Source: Vibrio caribbeanicus ATCC BAA-2122
GTDB taxonomy: Bacteria > Pseudomonadota > Gammaproteobacteria > Enterobacterales > Vibrionaceae
Assembly: GCF_000165125.1 (NCBI RefSeq)
Contig: NZ_AEIU01000083.1
Span: forward strand, 62,001 to 126,000
Reading direction: 5' to 3'
Length of the DNA stretch: 64,000 nucleotides
Position numbers and translations under genes: made by a program. The first letter of the stretch is position 1. Every line of letters starts with the position of its first letter. Shown piece after piece: positions 8,021 to 18,929 of the stretch. Under the pieces are notes generated by a model. The model was not told the origin of the DNA and made no database searches. It was given only the letters and a program-made list of their open reading frames with translations.

Positions 8021-8332
8021 ATGTACGCTGTTTTCCAATCTGGTGGTAAACAACACCGTGTAAGCGAAGGTCAAACTCTTCGTTTAGAGAAATTAGACGT
8101 TGAAACTGGTGCAAAAGTTGAATTTGATAAAGTTCTACTTGTAGCTAACGGTGAAGACATTAAAGTTGGTGCTCCTCTTGTAGAGGGCGGAAAAGTAGTT
8201 GCTGAAGTTGTACAACACGGTCGTGGCGATAAAGTTAAAATCGTTAAGTTCCGTCGTCGTAAGCACTCTCGTAAGCAACAAGGTCACCGTCAGTGGTTCA
8301 CGGAAGTGAAAATCACTGGTATCAATGCTTAA
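8021..8332 (+). CDS. rplU: 50S ribosomal protein L21
   Basis: 103 residues, exactly the family length. Opens with [13 protein letters not shown] and ends with the basic [20 protein letters not shown] region typical of L21, which binds 23S rRNA near domains I-II. Ribosome site GGAG precedes the ATG by about seven bases. First gene of rplU-rpmA, 20 bases from rpmA, with its own promoter at 7910-7938 and a structured leader. Confidence 0.98.
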   Translation: MYAVFQSGGKQHRVSEGQTLRLEKLDVETGAKVEFDKVLLVANGEDIKVGAPLVEGGKVVAEVVQHGRGDKVKIVKFRRRKHSRKQQGHRQWFTEVKITGINA

Positions 8333-8352
8333 TCGATTAGGAGAGTTTAACA

Positions 8353-8610
8353 ATGGCACACAAAAAAGCTGGTGGTTCTACTCGTAACGGCCGCGATTCA
8401 GAAAGCAAACGTCTAGGTGTTAAGCGTTTTGGTGGTGAGTCTGTTCTAGCAGGTAACATCATCGTACGTCAACGTGGTACTAAGTTCCACGCAGGCAACA
8501 ACGTTGGTATCGGTAAAGACCACACTCTTTTCGCTCTTACTGAAGGTAAAGTGAAATTCGAAGTTAAAGGTCCTAAAAACCGTAAATTCGTTAGCATCGA
8601 AGCTGAATAA
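8353..8610 (+). CDS. rpmA: 50S ribosomal protein L27
   Basis: 85 residues. The conserved N-terminus [19 protein letters not shown] reaches towards the peptidyl-transferase centre in E. coli; the rest ([30 protein letters not shown]) is the standard L27 beta fold. Ribosome site AGGAGA precedes the start. It is co-transcribed with rplU and ends at a terminator 40-70 bases downstream. Confidence 0.98.
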
Positions 8611-10105
<1,495 letters not shown>

Positions 10106-10121
10106 TTAGTCCTTTGAATTG

Positions 10122-10151
10122 AAAGCCACGATATTTAATCGTGGCTTTTTT
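10122..10151 (+). terminator. Rho-independent terminator of obgE
   Basis: AAAGCCACGAT / ATCGTGGCTTT perfect stem, 5-base loop, T-run. Confidence 0.9.
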
Positions 10152-10268
10152 ATTTATTCGAGAATTTGAGATAGTACAGTTTTACATGCTCGTGTAAAGT
10201 ATCTGCACCTAAGTCTCTTGAGGTCGCTTGGGGGTAAATTGATAATAATATAAGGTTTTAGATCAATT

Positions 10269-10751
10269 ATGATTATAAGTATGATCGCAGCTATGGCACA
10301 TGATCGTGTCATTGGAAAGGACAACACAATGCCTTGGCATCTTCCTGCTGATTTTGTTTGGTTTAAGCAATCAACGATGGGAAAGCCCGTTATAATGGGC
10401 AGGAAAACTTACGATTCAATCGGGCGCTTATTACCAGGAAGATCTAATATTATTATCAGCCGGAATGTCAACATGAAGGTTGAGGGAGCGATCGTAGTTG
10501 CGTCTATTGATGAAGCATTGAAAGCGGCTGCTTCTGCTGAGGAAGTGATGGTGATTGGGGGAGGATCTATTTACCAAAATCTCTTAGCACGTTCCAACAA
10601 GCTGTATCTTACTTATATCGATGCTGTGTTAGATGGGGACACCCAATTTCCCGAGTGGGGCGATGATTTTGTTGAGACATATTCACAAAGTTATCTAGCA
10701 GACGATAAGAATGCCTATAATATGCGTTTTGTTATTTTGGAAAAGTCATGA
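10269..10751 (+). CDS. folA: Dihydrofolate reductase
   Basis: 160 residues, close to E. coli FolA (159). Reduces dihydrofolate to tetrahydrofolate with NADPH. Visible features: ISMIAAMAHDRVIGKDNTMPW at the N-terminus, the catalytic acid in the LPADFVWFK helix (Asp near 27), GRKTYDSIGRLLPGR for NADPH contacts and VMVIGGGSIY, the conserved GG cofactor loop. Single gene, convergent with apaH 21 bases away. Chromosomal housekeeping form, with no sign of a mobile dfr cassette. Confidence 0.97.
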   Translation: MIISMIAAMAHDRVIGKDNTMPWHLPADFVWFKQSTMGKPVIMGRKTYDSIGRLLPGRSNIIISRNVNMKVEGAIVVASIDEALKAAASAEEVMVIGGGSIYQNLLARSNKLYLTYIDAVLDGDTQFPEWGDDFVETYSQSYLADDKNAYNMRFVILEKS

Positions 10752-10755
10752 TCCT

Positions 10756-10785
10756 GTGAATGAGTGAATCGCTCATTCTTTGTAT
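10756..10785. terminator. Possible terminator between folA and apaH
   Basis: GAATGAG (10758-10764) / CTCATTC (10772-10778) hairpin followed by TTTGTATG; it overlaps the apaH stop codon region, so it could end folA transcripts. Confidence 0.45.
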
Positions 10786-11582
10786 GCGTTTTGGGTAAAG
10801 TACTGTTGATCTTCCCAGCGAAGCATAGTGAGTTGTCCACCCCATACACATCCTGTGTCTAAGCCAATGACGTCTTTATTCTGATAGCCGTTGAGTGCTG
10901 CCCAGTGGCCGAATAGGATGGTTTTTTCTATAGCGTGTCTCTCGTTTACTTTAAACCATGGAGTGAGGTTTACGTGCTTTGCCTCTTTAGGAGGGAGTTT
11001 GCAATGCATATCCAGTCGACCATCGAAGTGACAAAAGCGCATGCGGGTAAATGCATTAATAATGTAGCGGTAGCGTTCAATACCATGCAAGTTCTCATCC
11101 CATTGCTCAGGTGCGTCACTGTACATATTTTCTATAAGCCATGTCCACTTGTCGCTTTGAAGTACAGCTTCTACCTCTTTAGATGCTTGAAGAGCCTGAT
11201 CTAATGTCCATTGTGGTGATAGGCCTGCGTGACACATAACAAAGTCATCGTGCTCTAAAATAAGAGGCTGATGTCTCAGCCAATTGAGTAGGATCTCTTT
11301 GTCGTGTGCTTCAAAAATAGGTGCTGTTCTGTCTTTATTTTTGACTTTGAACAATCCCAATGAAACCGCGAGCAAGTGTAAATCATGGTTACCGAGTACT
11401 ATTTTTGCACTGTCACCGAGAGAATGTGCAAAGCGGAGAACTTCTAAGGATTTAGGACCACGAGCGACCAGATCGCCAGCAAACCATAATGAATCAGAAT
11501 CTGGGTTAAATTTTACTTGAGCCAGAAGAGCATGTAATTCATCAAAACAGCCTTGTATGTCACCAACAATATACGTTGCCAC
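10773..11582 (-). CDS. apaH: Diadenosine tetraphosphatase (symmetrical)
   Basis: 269 residues, the standard ApaH length. Hydrolyses Ap4A to two ADP and can remove Np4 caps from RNA. The metallophosphatase motifs are in place: GDIQGCFDEL (7-16), GDLVARGPKS, LGNHDLHLL and CHAGLSPQW. Last gene of the lptD-surA-pdxA-rsmA-apaG-apaH operon, 9 bases after apaG. Confidence 0.97.
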   Translation of the reverse strand: MATYIVGDIQGCFDELHALLAQVKFNPDSDSLWFAGDLVARGPKSLEVLRFAHSLGDSAKIVLGNHDLHLLAVSLGLFKVKNKDRTAPIFEAHDKEILLNWLRHQPLILEHDDFVMCHAGLSPQWTLDQALQASKEVEAVLQSDKWTWLIENMYSDAPEQWDENLHGIERYRYIINAFTRMRFCHFDGRLDMHCKLPPKEAKHVNLTPWFKVNERHAIEKTILFGHWAALNGYQNKDVIGLDTGCVWGGQLTMLRWEDQQYFTQNAYKE

Positions 11583-11591
11583 GCTTTGTTC

Positions 11592-11969
11592 CTAATTCAA
11601 AATATTTGGGATTGCGAGTCGAAAAGGCTCTATCTCAGTAATGAATTCAACGCCTTTGTCATCCTGCATAATGTATTGCCCCTGCATAACACCAACTGGG
11701 GTTTCAATGACTGTACCACTGTTGTAAGTATACTCATCGCTCGCGCATATATAGGGCTGTTGACCAACAACTCCTTCACCCTCGACGGTCATTTGTTTGC
11801 CATTCGAGTCTGTAATTAGCCAGCGTCGACTTACCAGTTGCACTGTCTGTTGGCTTAGATTTTTGATGGTGATGATGTAGGCAAAAACAAAGCGTTTTGC
11901 ATCCGGCTGTGATTGGTCGGGAATATATTTACTGTGAACTTGGATTTTAATACAAGGCGTAGTTTCCAT
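11592..11969 (-). CDS. apaG: ApaG protein (DUF525)
   Basis: 125 residues from the ATG at 11969, the same length as E. coli ApaG. An in-frame start at 12017 would add 16 residues not found in the family and would fall into the hairpin region before the gene, so it was not used. Motifs [31 protein letters not shown] and [10 protein letters not shown] define this immunoglobulin-like fold. The molecular role of bacterial ApaG is unsettled. It sits between rsmA and apaH. Confidence 0.92.
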   Translation of the reverse strand: METTPCIKIQVHSKYIPDQSQPDAKRFVFAYIITIKNLSQQTVQLVSRRWLITDSNGKQMTVEGEGVVGQQPYICASDEYTYNSGTVIETPVGVMQGQYIMQDDKGVEFITEIEPFRLAIPNILN

Positions 11970-11991
11970 ATAAACTCCTATCCAAAGTCTC

Positions 11992-12021
11992 AAGGGTGAT
12001 AAACCTGAGCCCATCACCCTT
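11992..12021 (-). repeat. Hairpin between rsmA and apaG
   Basis: AAGGGTGAT (11992-12000) and ATCACCCTT (12013-12021) are a perfect 9-base inverted repeat with a 12-base loop. There is no U-run on the - strand, so it looks more like an mRNA-processing or stabilising stem than a terminator. Confidence 0.5.
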
Positions 12022-12033
12022 ATTATATAGTGT

Positions 12034-12840
12034 TTACTTGGTCTTTGCGTCTAGCCAATTGGCCATACTGACAAATTGCTCGAGTGTGAGATTTTCTGGG
12101 CGCATACTTGGGTTTATTCCGAGCTCTTCTAGGACATCGGTATCAAGTAGGCCCTTGTAGCAGTTGCGCACCGTTTTTCTACGTTGGTTGAAGCCCTCCC
12201 GACAGACACGGTCTAACCATTTTAAATCAGCTACCGGATGAGGTAAGTCTTCATATGGAGTGAGCCGAACTACAGCGGAGTCCACTTTTGGAGGTGGTAC
12301 AAATGCGCTTGGTGGAACCTCCAGTACAGGCATGACTTTACAAAAGTATTGTGCCATCACAGTTAGTCGTCCATAGGCTTTTGTACCCGGACCCGCAGCA
12401 AGGCGGTTAACGACTTCCTTTTGCAGCATAAAGTGCATATCTTGAATGTCTTTATGAAACTCAAAAAGATGGAACATTAAAGGGGTAGAGATGTTATATG
12501 GAAGATTACCGAAAATACGCAGCTTATTATTAGGTTTTACCAGTTGCGTAAAATCAAAGCGCATTGCATCGCCTTCATGAATGGTTAACTTTTCACCAAG
12601 GTCGGGATGATTGCGTAGCCTTTCAGCCAGATCTCTGTCTAGCTCAATAACAGTAAACTTATCAACTTCTTTTCCCACAGGCTCTGTAATTGCACCAAGG
12701 CCTGGGCCAATTTCGACGAGGTTTTGACCCGGTTTGGGGTTTATTGCGGAGACGATACCATCAATGATATAAGGATCGTTGAGGAAGTTTTGACCAAAGC
12801 GTTTCCGCGCTTTGTGCCCTAAATGGACATCATTTCTCAT
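12034..12840 (-). CDS. rsmA: 16S rRNA (adenine1518/1519-N6)-dimethyltransferase
   Basis: 268 residues (KsgA). Dimethylates two adjacent adenosines in the 3' hairpin of 16S rRNA using SAM, a late check in 30S assembly. SAM motif I reads [11 protein letters not shown] (about 42-52) and the adenine N6-methyltransferase motif IV reads NLPY (about 112-115). N-terminus RKRFGQNFL is characteristic. Lies 17 bases after pdxA in the lptD operon, the usual gammaproteobacterial order. Confidence 0.97.
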   Translation of the reverse strand: MRNDVHLGHKARKRFGQNFLNDPYIIDGIVSAINPKPGQNLVEIGPGLGAITEPVGKEVDKFTVIELDRDLAERLRNHPDLGEKLTIHEGDAMRFDFTQLVKPNNKLRIFGNLPYNISTPLMFHLFEFHKDIQDMHFMLQKEVVNRLAAGPGTKAYGRLTVMAQYFCKVMPVLEVPPSAFVPPPKVDSAVVRLTPYEDLPHPVADLKWLDRVCREGFNQRRKTVRNCYKGLLDTDVLEELGINPSMRPENLTLEQFVSMANWLDAKTK

Positions 12841-12857
12841 AGTAATCTCAAATTTGT

Positions 12858-13844
12858 TTAATGTTTTTCAGCCATCTCTATTGCATAGGAAAGAGCAGTC
12901 TTTAAGCTCCCTTGGTCGGCTTTACCCGTACCTGCAAGATCGAGTGCCGTACCGTGATCAACGGAGGTTCTGATAAACGGGAGGCCCAGCGTTATATTTA
13001 CCGAGCGCCCAAAGCCTTTATATTTTAATACAGGCAATACTTGGTCATGATACATACCAAGGATAGCATCTGCATCATCTAAATATTTCGAATTAAAAAT
13101 TGTATCGGCTGGAAGTGGGCCAATAATATCCATATCATCAACCGAGCGCAGCTTATCAAGGGCAGGAGTAATTATGTTTATTTCCTCCATACCAAGACAT
13201 CCATCTTCACCTGCGTGAGGGTTTAGACCACAGACATATATTTTGGGTGATACGATAGCAAATTTTTCTATTAAATCTTTGTGCAGTATTTTGACAACTT
13301 TTTCGATCTTGGCTTCAGTCACTGCATCAGAGACTTGAACAAGAGGAATGTGTGTTGTGACGAGCGCCACGCGCAGTCCCTCTGTTGCAAGCATCATCAC
13401 AACAGTTGGTGTATTAGATTGTTCAGCAAAAAACTCGGTGTGACCACTAAAATCCACACCTGACTTATTGATAATTCCCTTATGAACAGGACCGGTAACA
13501 ATAGCATCAAACTCACCACTCATACAGCCTTTCGCTGCTCTTTCGAGAGTTTTTAATACATATTGACTATTCTTTTCGTCAAGACAGCCGGGAACTACTT
13601 TAGTCTGTACGGAAATGTGGTCGACAACCAGCGTTCTAGCTTCTGTGTGATGAGGTGGAAGTGTGTTGTCGTAATCGATAAACGATATTGTTAATCCCAA
13701 TAATTGAGCACGTTCCTTGAGGACACTTTTATCTCCACAGACGATTATTTGGTGTGACCAACTTTGTTGTGCGAGTGCCAAAACAAGATCGGGACCGATC
13801 CCTGAAGGCTCACCCGCAGTAATAACAATCCGTTTAATGGACAT
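12858..13844 (-). CDS. pdxA: 4-hydroxythreonine-4-phosphate dehydrogenase
   Basis: 328 residues from the ATG at 13844 ([13 protein letters not shown]). An ATG four codons upstream at 13856 would overlap surA and sit directly on the GGAG ribosome site, so the inner start is preferred. PdxA oxidises 4-phosphohydroxy-L-threonine in pyridoxal-phosphate synthesis. Visible: [10 protein letters not shown], the metal-binding GHTEFFAE (His near 136), [10 protein letters not shown] and the DTIFN segment. One base separates it from the surA stop. Confidence 0.96.
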   Translation of the reverse strand: MSIKRIVITAGEPSGIGPDLVLALAQQSWSHQIIVCGDKSVLKERAQLLGLTISFIDYDNTLPPHHTEARTLVVDHISVQTKVVPGCLDEKNSQYVLKTLERAAKGCMSGEFDAIVTGPVHKGIINKSGVDFSGHTEFFAEQSNTPTVVMMLATEGLRVALVTTHIPLVQVSDAVTEAKIEKVVKILHKDLIEKFAIVSPKIYVCGLNPHAGEDGCLGMEEINIITPALDKLRSVDDMDIIGPLPADTIFNSKYLDDADAILGMYHDQVLPVLKYKGFGRSVNITLGLPFIRTSVDHGTALDLAGTGKADQGSLKTALSYAIEMAEKH

Positions 13845-13845
13845 A

Positions 13846-15132
13846 TTAAACGTCATCTCCGATCATCTCTACAAACGCTCCTGCTCTTATTTCTTGTAAC
13901 CAGGCACCGGCTTCTTCATTGAACTTACGATTGAAAATAATGCGGTAGGCTTTATTTTTAAGAGAAGCGTCCGTTCTGTCAACTTGCTTTCTGCCAGTTA
14001 CTTCGACGATGTGCCAGCCATGTACAGTTTTAAAGGGAGCGCTTATTTGTCCTATCGGAAGTGTGTCTAGCTGGTGTTTAAACTCTGGTACATAAATGTC
14101 TGAGGTATGAAAACCAAGCTCTCCACCTTGCGTTCCTGAGCCAGTATCTTGACTGTATTGTTTTGCCATTTGACTAAAGGTGACTTCACCACTTTTGATA
14201 CGTTTAGTGATTTCTATCAACTCCTTTTTTACGCCCTCATCACTTAAAATAATGCTGGGTTTTATCAGAATATGACGAGCGTTCACCTCAGTAACAGCGA
14301 CTGTTTGAAGGCCTTTAACATCTTCAATTTTTAGAATGTGGAAGCCACTACCACTCATAAATGGGCCAATAATACTGCCTTTATTTTGCATTTTAATCTC
14401 GTCAGCAAAAATAGTCGGCATTTCTTCTTTACGCATCCAACCCCAATCGCCTCCTTTGAGTGCTTTGGGTCCTTTTGAAAAGGTATAGGCCATTGTTTTG
14501 AAATCAGCACCTTTCTCCAGCTCGGAAACTATATCCATGGCCTGTTGCTTGATTTGTGCCTTATCATCTCCATCTTCTACTCGAAGTTGTATATGTCCAA
14601 TTTTGTATTGGACAGTCGCACTGCTTTCTTGAGACAAGAGAGAGGCTAAATGGTCTACTTCTGATGGTAGTATATTGATGCGGCGTCTTACAATCGCATT
14701 TCTTGCTTCGCTAACTGAAATCTCTTTTCGAACTTGGTCTCTAAAGAGAGCATAGTTGAGCCCTTCCTTTTGGAGTTCTTCTTTTAGCTCTGCGATGGTT
14801 TGCTGATTGTTTTTGGCAATTTCTTCAATGGCTTCGTTGAGCCTACCGTCATCTACTTTCACACCTATTCTATCAGCTTGCTGCTGTTGTATCGTATCAA
14901 GTATCAACTTTTCGGTAACTTGTTCTTCTAATACTGAGTTAGAAGGCAATGTTTGTCCTTCTTTTTTTGCATTGATTTTGAGCGTTTTCATCGCGGTTTT
15001 AATATCACTTTGCAGTATCACGCCGTCGTTGACAATGACCGCAACTTGATCAAGTGCAACTTCCTGCTGAGCTACTGCATGATTTATGTTCAGTGATAAA
15101 AAGGCCAAAATAATGTAGTTCCACAATTTCAT
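13846..15132 (-). CDS. surA: Periplasmic peptidyl-prolyl isomerase and chaperone SurA
   Basis: 428 residues. Signal peptide of about 21 residues ([13 protein letters not shown]...AVAQ). The N-terminal chaperone region (about 22-170) is followed by two parvulin domains, about 175-275 ([25 protein letters not shown]) and 285-385 ([24 protein letters not shown]), and a short C-terminal helix. SurA carries unfolded outer-membrane proteins to the BAM complex; LptD, encoded just upstream, is a known client in E. coli. Confidence 0.97.
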   Translation of the reverse strand: MKLWNYIILAFLSLNINHAVAQQEVALDQVAVIVNDGVILQSDIKTAMKTLKINAKKEGQTLPSNSVLEEQVTEKLILDTIQQQQADRIGVKVDDGRLNEAIEEIAKNNQQTIAELKEELQKEGLNYALFRDQVRKEISVSEARNAIVRRRINILPSEVDHLASLLSQESSATVQYKIGHIQLRVEDGDDKAQIKQQAMDIVSELEKGADFKTMAYTFSKGPKALKGGDWGWMRKEEMPTIFADEIKMQNKGSIIGPFMSGSGFHILKIEDVKGLQTVAVTEVNARHILIKPSIILSDEGVKKELIEITKRIKSGEVTFSQMAKQYSQDTGSGTQGGELGFHTSDIYVPEFKHQLDTLPIGQISAPFKTVHGWHIVEVTGRKQVDRTDASLKNKAYRIIFNRKFNEEAGAWLQEIRAGAFVEMIGDDV

Positions 15133-15179
15133 GTAAAGCCCTATTAATTATTTTATCTATGGTGTGATTCACCGAGGTG

Positions 15180-17639
15180 TTAGTTATTCAATAAAAATGG
15201 TCTACCGTACCCTAGAGACATTCCTGCGGCGCTATCACTTCCAGCTGCTGTCCCTACTTCTGAGGAACTTGTCCCTATGCGAGTACCAAATCCGATAATT
15301 CCAAAATTAAAACCAAAGTTATTTTCATAAGTCGGTTGAGAATTTGGGTAACTTACAAAGTTGGGTTCCCATGAGACCAGTTTGTTGCTGTAAGTGAAAC
15401 CAATGTACCAACAATCAGAGGTGTAAGTGAGACCACCCAGCCACTCGATGGCCTGATCTGTGGTTAAGTCATAAAAATATTGTGCGTTAGAACTCCATTT
15501 CCTTGTCAGTTGGTAGCCAGCGAGCAGTCCTAGTTGCGAGATACCATCCTCAGTAATATAATTTAGATTACTGCTGCTTTCTCCGAGCGTACTTTCAATA
15601 TATTTACGGGTAACGTAACGATAATTTGCTTGTGCGAACCCCTTACTAAATCGATATTCAAGCGTACTGTTTCCCAATTGTAACTCGCTGGAGTCAATAT
15701 CGTATTGAACTCCACCATGATAAAACAGGTAGTCATCGTAGTTGAAGTCCATCTCTATTGCCCATGCTGAGTAATTGGACGCTTCTTCATTAGTTTGATC
15801 CAATAAAGATTGAGTTTTCGTCGCCTTATCGAGGTAGATTATCTGACCAAATGAAATGTTGAGTCTTTCTTTAAATTGATCGTCATAGAAACGTGTCGTT
15901 GCTCCGTAGCTAAATTGGTTAGCCCCCGCTATTTTGTCGACACCGCTGTACTTACGGCTGCGGAATAGCCCATAGTAATCGGTTTCTAAAAGCGTAGTGT
16001 CGTAATCAGCAATACTACTCTGATCTCTAGTGGGTACGTACAGGTATTGTACCTGTGGTTCAATGGTCTGAGTGTAGTTATCCAAAATAACGCTATCTCT
16101 TTCTAATACTATTCCAGCTAGAGATCGAAATTCAGGTATCGTTCTGGACACTTCTTTTTTAAGACCATATAAGGGTTGGCCTGGCGTTTCGGTATCAACA
16201 CCTTCTAGATCCTGTTGGTAATAAGTTGAAAGCAAACGTACTTCAGTGGTCCAGTTTCCCCAGGTATTACCAATAGGAACCGTCAGGCCAGGCTCAATAT
16301 GCAGCCGTGTTGCAGAGGGCTTACCCTTTGCATCGGTATCAAAGCGTGAAATGTGACTAATCACATCGAAATCAAGATATTTCATCAATTCAGGACTGTA
16401 ATAATTAAAGCTCAATTGCGGCAGCAAACGATAGGGTTGGCTACCTTGCGATAGAACCTGAAAATCTCGACTAAGTATGGATGTATCCCAATTATGGGTG
16501 CGGTAGGATGCCCTAAATTCTTGTATTAGCTGCCCATCTTCTTGTTTACCAATCTTAGAGTCAACGTCGGTAAAATAGCGTATGTCGCTTACTTTTGAAT
16601 AGTCGGTTTCAAACTTCCAGTTTTCCTGAAAAATACCAGTATGTACCCATTGGAATCCCCAACGGTGCTCGTACTCTGGGAATTTTTTATCTTCGATTAA
16701 GTACTCGGTTTTAATTGTACTAAAACCTGCATCAGATAAATAACGAAACTCACTATCAAGACGATTTCCACGTTTTTGCTTGTTTTTAAATGTGGTTTTT
16801 AAGTCATAGTCTGGTGCCAGGTTCCAGTAGATCGGAATTTCCGTACCGAGACCATCCTTTGTGCCATAGGATACTGTGGGATACAGAAATCCTGTTTTAC
16901 GGGTATCACCGATCGGTACCGTTAAGAAAGGCAAGTAAAATACGGGGACATTAGCAATTTCGAATCTGGGATTGTAAAAGGTTGCTTCCTCTTCATCCTG
17001 ATCGATATCAATGCTTGATGCACGCATTCGCCAAGACTTATCTCCCTCTGGGCAAGAGGTAATCGTTCCATCTTCAATTTCGTAAACGGCCTTGCCTGTC
17101 TTTGATACATATACGGCTTCGCCGCGTCCCGGCTCACAGAGAAAGTTATACCGGGTATTTTCTAGGGTAACTAGATCACTATTGAGTTTATTGGTTGCTT
17201 TGTCCGATATTGTCTTAATTTGACCATCACTAAAGGTGACATTTCCTTCAGCAACAACAATCTCTTCTTTTTGGTGATAAACCATATTATCGGCCAGCAT
17301 GCGCTTTTGGCCTTGGATAGCGACGACATTGCCTTTGTATGTGGCTTTTTCACCATTAATTGCTTCAAGATGATCGGCATCAACCACTACAGGCTCTTGT
17401 TTAGACGAGTCAGGCTGGTCTATTAAGCATTGATCAATCAATGGCACCTCTTCAATGGTTTGTGGTTTTGAATCCTCTGATAAAGGTGTCGTTTGACTTT
17501 TGAATTTTATTGAAACTTGGTTATCAATTGCGGGCGATTCTTGCCTCTTATTCTCAGAAAAGGATTCTGCTTGAGCAAAAGGTACCATCAGGGCTGCACT
17601 GATTGAAGCAGCTAACACAGTTCGAGAAAAACGCAACAT
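15180..17639 (-). CDS. lptD: LPS-assembly outer-membrane protein LptD
   Basis: 819 residues. Signal peptide about 1-24 (ending FAQA), a low-complexity stretch to about 85, the OstA beta-jellyroll (about 85-230; VVDADHLEAINGEKATYKG), then a large beta-barrel. With LptE it inserts lipopolysaccharide into the outer leaflet. Four cysteines are visible: near 72, 169 and 193 and one late in the barrel (SDCWYIGF), enough for an inter-domain disulfide, although the adjacent C-C pair of E. coli is not present. Longer at the N-terminus than the E. coli protein. First gene of the operon, divergent from djlA. Confidence 0.96.
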   Translation of the reverse strand: MLRFSRTVLAASISAALMVPFAQAESFSENKRQESPAIDNQVSIKFKSQTTPLSEDSKPQTIEEVPLIDQCLIDQPDSSKQEPVVVDADHLEAINGEKATYKGNVVAIQGQKRMLADNMVYHQKEEIVVAEGNVTFSDGQIKTISDKATNKLNSDLVTLENTRYNFLCEPGRGEAVYVSKTGKAVYEIEDGTITSCPEGDKSWRMRASSIDIDQDEEEATFYNPRFEIANVPVFYLPFLTVPIGDTRKTGFLYPTVSYGTKDGLGTEIPIYWNLAPDYDLKTTFKNKQKRGNRLDSEFRYLSDAGFSTIKTEYLIEDKKFPEYEHRWGFQWVHTGIFQENWKFETDYSKVSDIRYFTDVDSKIGKQEDGQLIQEFRASYRTHNWDTSILSRDFQVLSQGSQPYRLLPQLSFNYYSPELMKYLDFDVISHISRFDTDAKGKPSATRLHIEPGLTVPIGNTWGNWTTEVRLLSTYYQQDLEGVDTETPGQPLYGLKKEVSRTIPEFRSLAGIVLERDSVILDNYTQTIEPQVQYLYVPTRDQSSIADYDTTLLETDYYGLFRSRKYSGVDKIAGANQFSYGATTRFYDDQFKERLNISFGQIIYLDKATKTQSLLDQTNEEASNYSAWAIEMDFNYDDYLFYHGGVQYDIDSSELQLGNSTLEYRFSKGFAQANYRYVTRKYIESTLGESSSNLNYITEDGISQLGLLAGYQLTRKWSSNAQYFYDLTTDQAIEWLGGLTYTSDCWYIGFTYSNKLVSWEPNFVSYPNSQPTYENNFGFNFGIIGFGTRIGTSSSEVGTAAGSDSAAGMSLGYGRPFLLNN

Positions 17640-17788
17640 CGAGTATTACTTTCCTGTTTAACTTGATATGTCCGGTAATTAACAGACCGAAACTAAAAAT
17701 GATTCGGCCTATATGATAAAGTAATTTGTCGCTAACAGCACTATAAGACCGCTTAGTAGAGAAAAAATTCAGAGATTGAGAGCAAATA

Positions 17789-18637
17789 ATGCATATTTTC
17801 GGAAAAATTCTTGGCCTATTTTTTGGTTTTTCATTCGGGGGCCCCATCGGAGCTATGTTCGGTTTATTCATCGGTCATCAGTTCGACAAAGCAAGAAAGT
17901 TACGTGATGCTGGCTTCGACAGTAGCTTTGGAAATGGCCCTAATCAACAAGAAAGGCAAAGTGAGTTCTTTAAATCGGCCTTCGCCGTTATGGGACATGT
18001 TTCCAAAGCAAAAGGGCAGGTAACGAGAGAAGAAATTGAACTTGCCAGCACCATGATGGAAAGGATGAATCTGCATGGTGAGCAGAGAAGGGCAGCTCAA
18101 GAAGCGTTTAGGGAGGGAAAGCAGAGTGGCTTTCCTTTAGAAACGGTTCTTGAACGTGTGCGTATCTCCTCGGGAGGACGTCACGATTTGTTGCAGTTTT
18201 TTCTCGAGTTACAAATATCCGCAGCATTTGCAGATGGGGAACTTGACCCAAGTGAACGAGAAATACTGCATATTATCGCACGTGGATTAGGTTTTTCGTC
18301 TGCGCAATTGGATCAGCGTCTACGCATGCAAGAAGCCGCTTTTCGTTTTCAGCAAGGTGGTTTTGGTGGACAGCAAGGCCGTGAGCATACTGGCCAATCT
18401 GGTTGGCAGCAAAAATCCTCTCATAATCAGTTGAGTGACGCATATAAGCTATTAGGTGTAGAGAGTGATGCTGATGCAAAAACAGTGAAGCGAGCCTACC
18501 GCAAGTTAATGAATGAACATCATCCAGATAAACTGATAGCGAAAGGTTTACCGCCGGAGATGATGAATGTAGCGAAAGAAAAAGCGCAAGAAATTCAAAA
18601 TGCTTATGACATGATAAAGAAAACCAAGGGCTTTTAG
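17789..18637 (+). CDS. djlA: Membrane-anchored DnaJ-like co-chaperone DjlA
   Basis: 282 residues. A Gly- and Phe-rich N-terminal membrane segment (about 3-30), a TerB-like helical region (about 55-180), a Gln/Gly-rich linker (about 185-212) and a C-terminal J domain (about 217-282) with the invariant HPD in NEHHPDKL. This order (TM, TerB, J) defines DjlA, which stimulates DnaK at the inner membrane and affects envelope signalling in E. coli. Divergent from lptD, as in E. coli. A strong terminator follows. Confidence 0.95.
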   Translation: MHIFGKILGLFFGFSFGGPIGAMFGLFIGHQFDKARKLRDAGFDSSFGNGPNQQERQSEFFKSAFAVMGHVSKAKGQVTREEIELASTMMERMNLHGEQRRAAQEAFREGKQSGFPLETVLERVRISSGGRHDLLQFFLELQISAAFADGELDPSEREILHIIARGLGFSSAQLDQRLRMQEAAFRFQQGGFGGQQGREHTGQSGWQQKSSHNQLSDAYKLLGVESDADAKTVKRAYRKLMNEHHPDKLIAKGLPPEMMNVAKEKAQEIQNAYDMIKKTKGF

Positions 18638-18661
18638 GTTTTAGCTTAGTATTCTTCAAAA

Positions 18662-18696
18662 GAAAAGCCTGACGAGTTTCCTCATCAGGCTTTTTT
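18662..18696 (+). terminator. Rho-independent terminator of djlA
   Basis: AAAGCCTGACGAG / CTCATCAGGCTTT stem (one mismatch), 4-base loop, six T's. Confidence 0.9.
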
Positions 18697-18701
18697 ATGT
18701 T

Positions 18702-18777
18702 TGGTGGCCCCTCGCAGATTTGAACTGCGGACCAATCGATTATGAGTCGACTGCTCTAACCACTGAGCTAAGGGGCC
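18702..18777 (-). tRNA. ileX: tRNA-Ile2 (anticodon CAU, lysidine-modified type)
   Basis: 76 bases including an encoded CCA. On the - strand the 5' acceptor strand is GGCCCCT, matched by AGGGGCC before ACCA; D-arm TTAGCTCAGTGGTTAGAGCA; anticodon CAT at 18742-18744 within CTCATAA; T-arm GTTCAAATC. Although the anticodon reads Met, the acceptor, D-arm and overall sequence match E. coli ileX rather than elongator or initiator tRNA-Met, so TilS would convert the C to lysidine to read AUA. It has its own promoter. In V. cholerae the equivalent gene beside rpoD is the VSP-II integration site. Confidence 0.92.
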
Positions 18778-18789
18778 GTTAGGTGGATG

Positions 18790-18818
18790 ATTATAGGGGA
18801 AGCTGATCGGTGTGTCTA
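18790..18818 (-). promoter_or_regulatory. Promoter of tRNA-Ile2
   Basis: On the - strand: TAGACA, 17-base spacer, TATAAT, ending 12 bases before the tRNA 5' end. Confidence 0.75.
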
Positions 18819-18872
18819 GTGGCTATATAGGGTAAATGCGCTTACATTTTATCCACTTAAACCAAAAATAAT

Positions 18873-18900
18873 AAAAAAGGTGAGCATTTGCTCACCTTTT
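18873..18900 (-). terminator. Terminator of rpoD (bidirectional form)
   Basis: AAAAGGTGAGCA / TGCTCACCTTTT perfect stem with a 2-base loop and flanking A and T runs, 30 bases beyond the rpoD stop. Confidence 0.85.
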
Positions 18901-18929
18901 GTTCATTTAAGTCAATTCTAATCTTTAAA

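Noticed and set aside
18702-18777. Calling the tRNA gene tRNA-Met because of anticodon CAU
   Set aside because: Acceptor stem and arms match ileX (tRNA-Ile2), not elongator or initiator Met tRNA.
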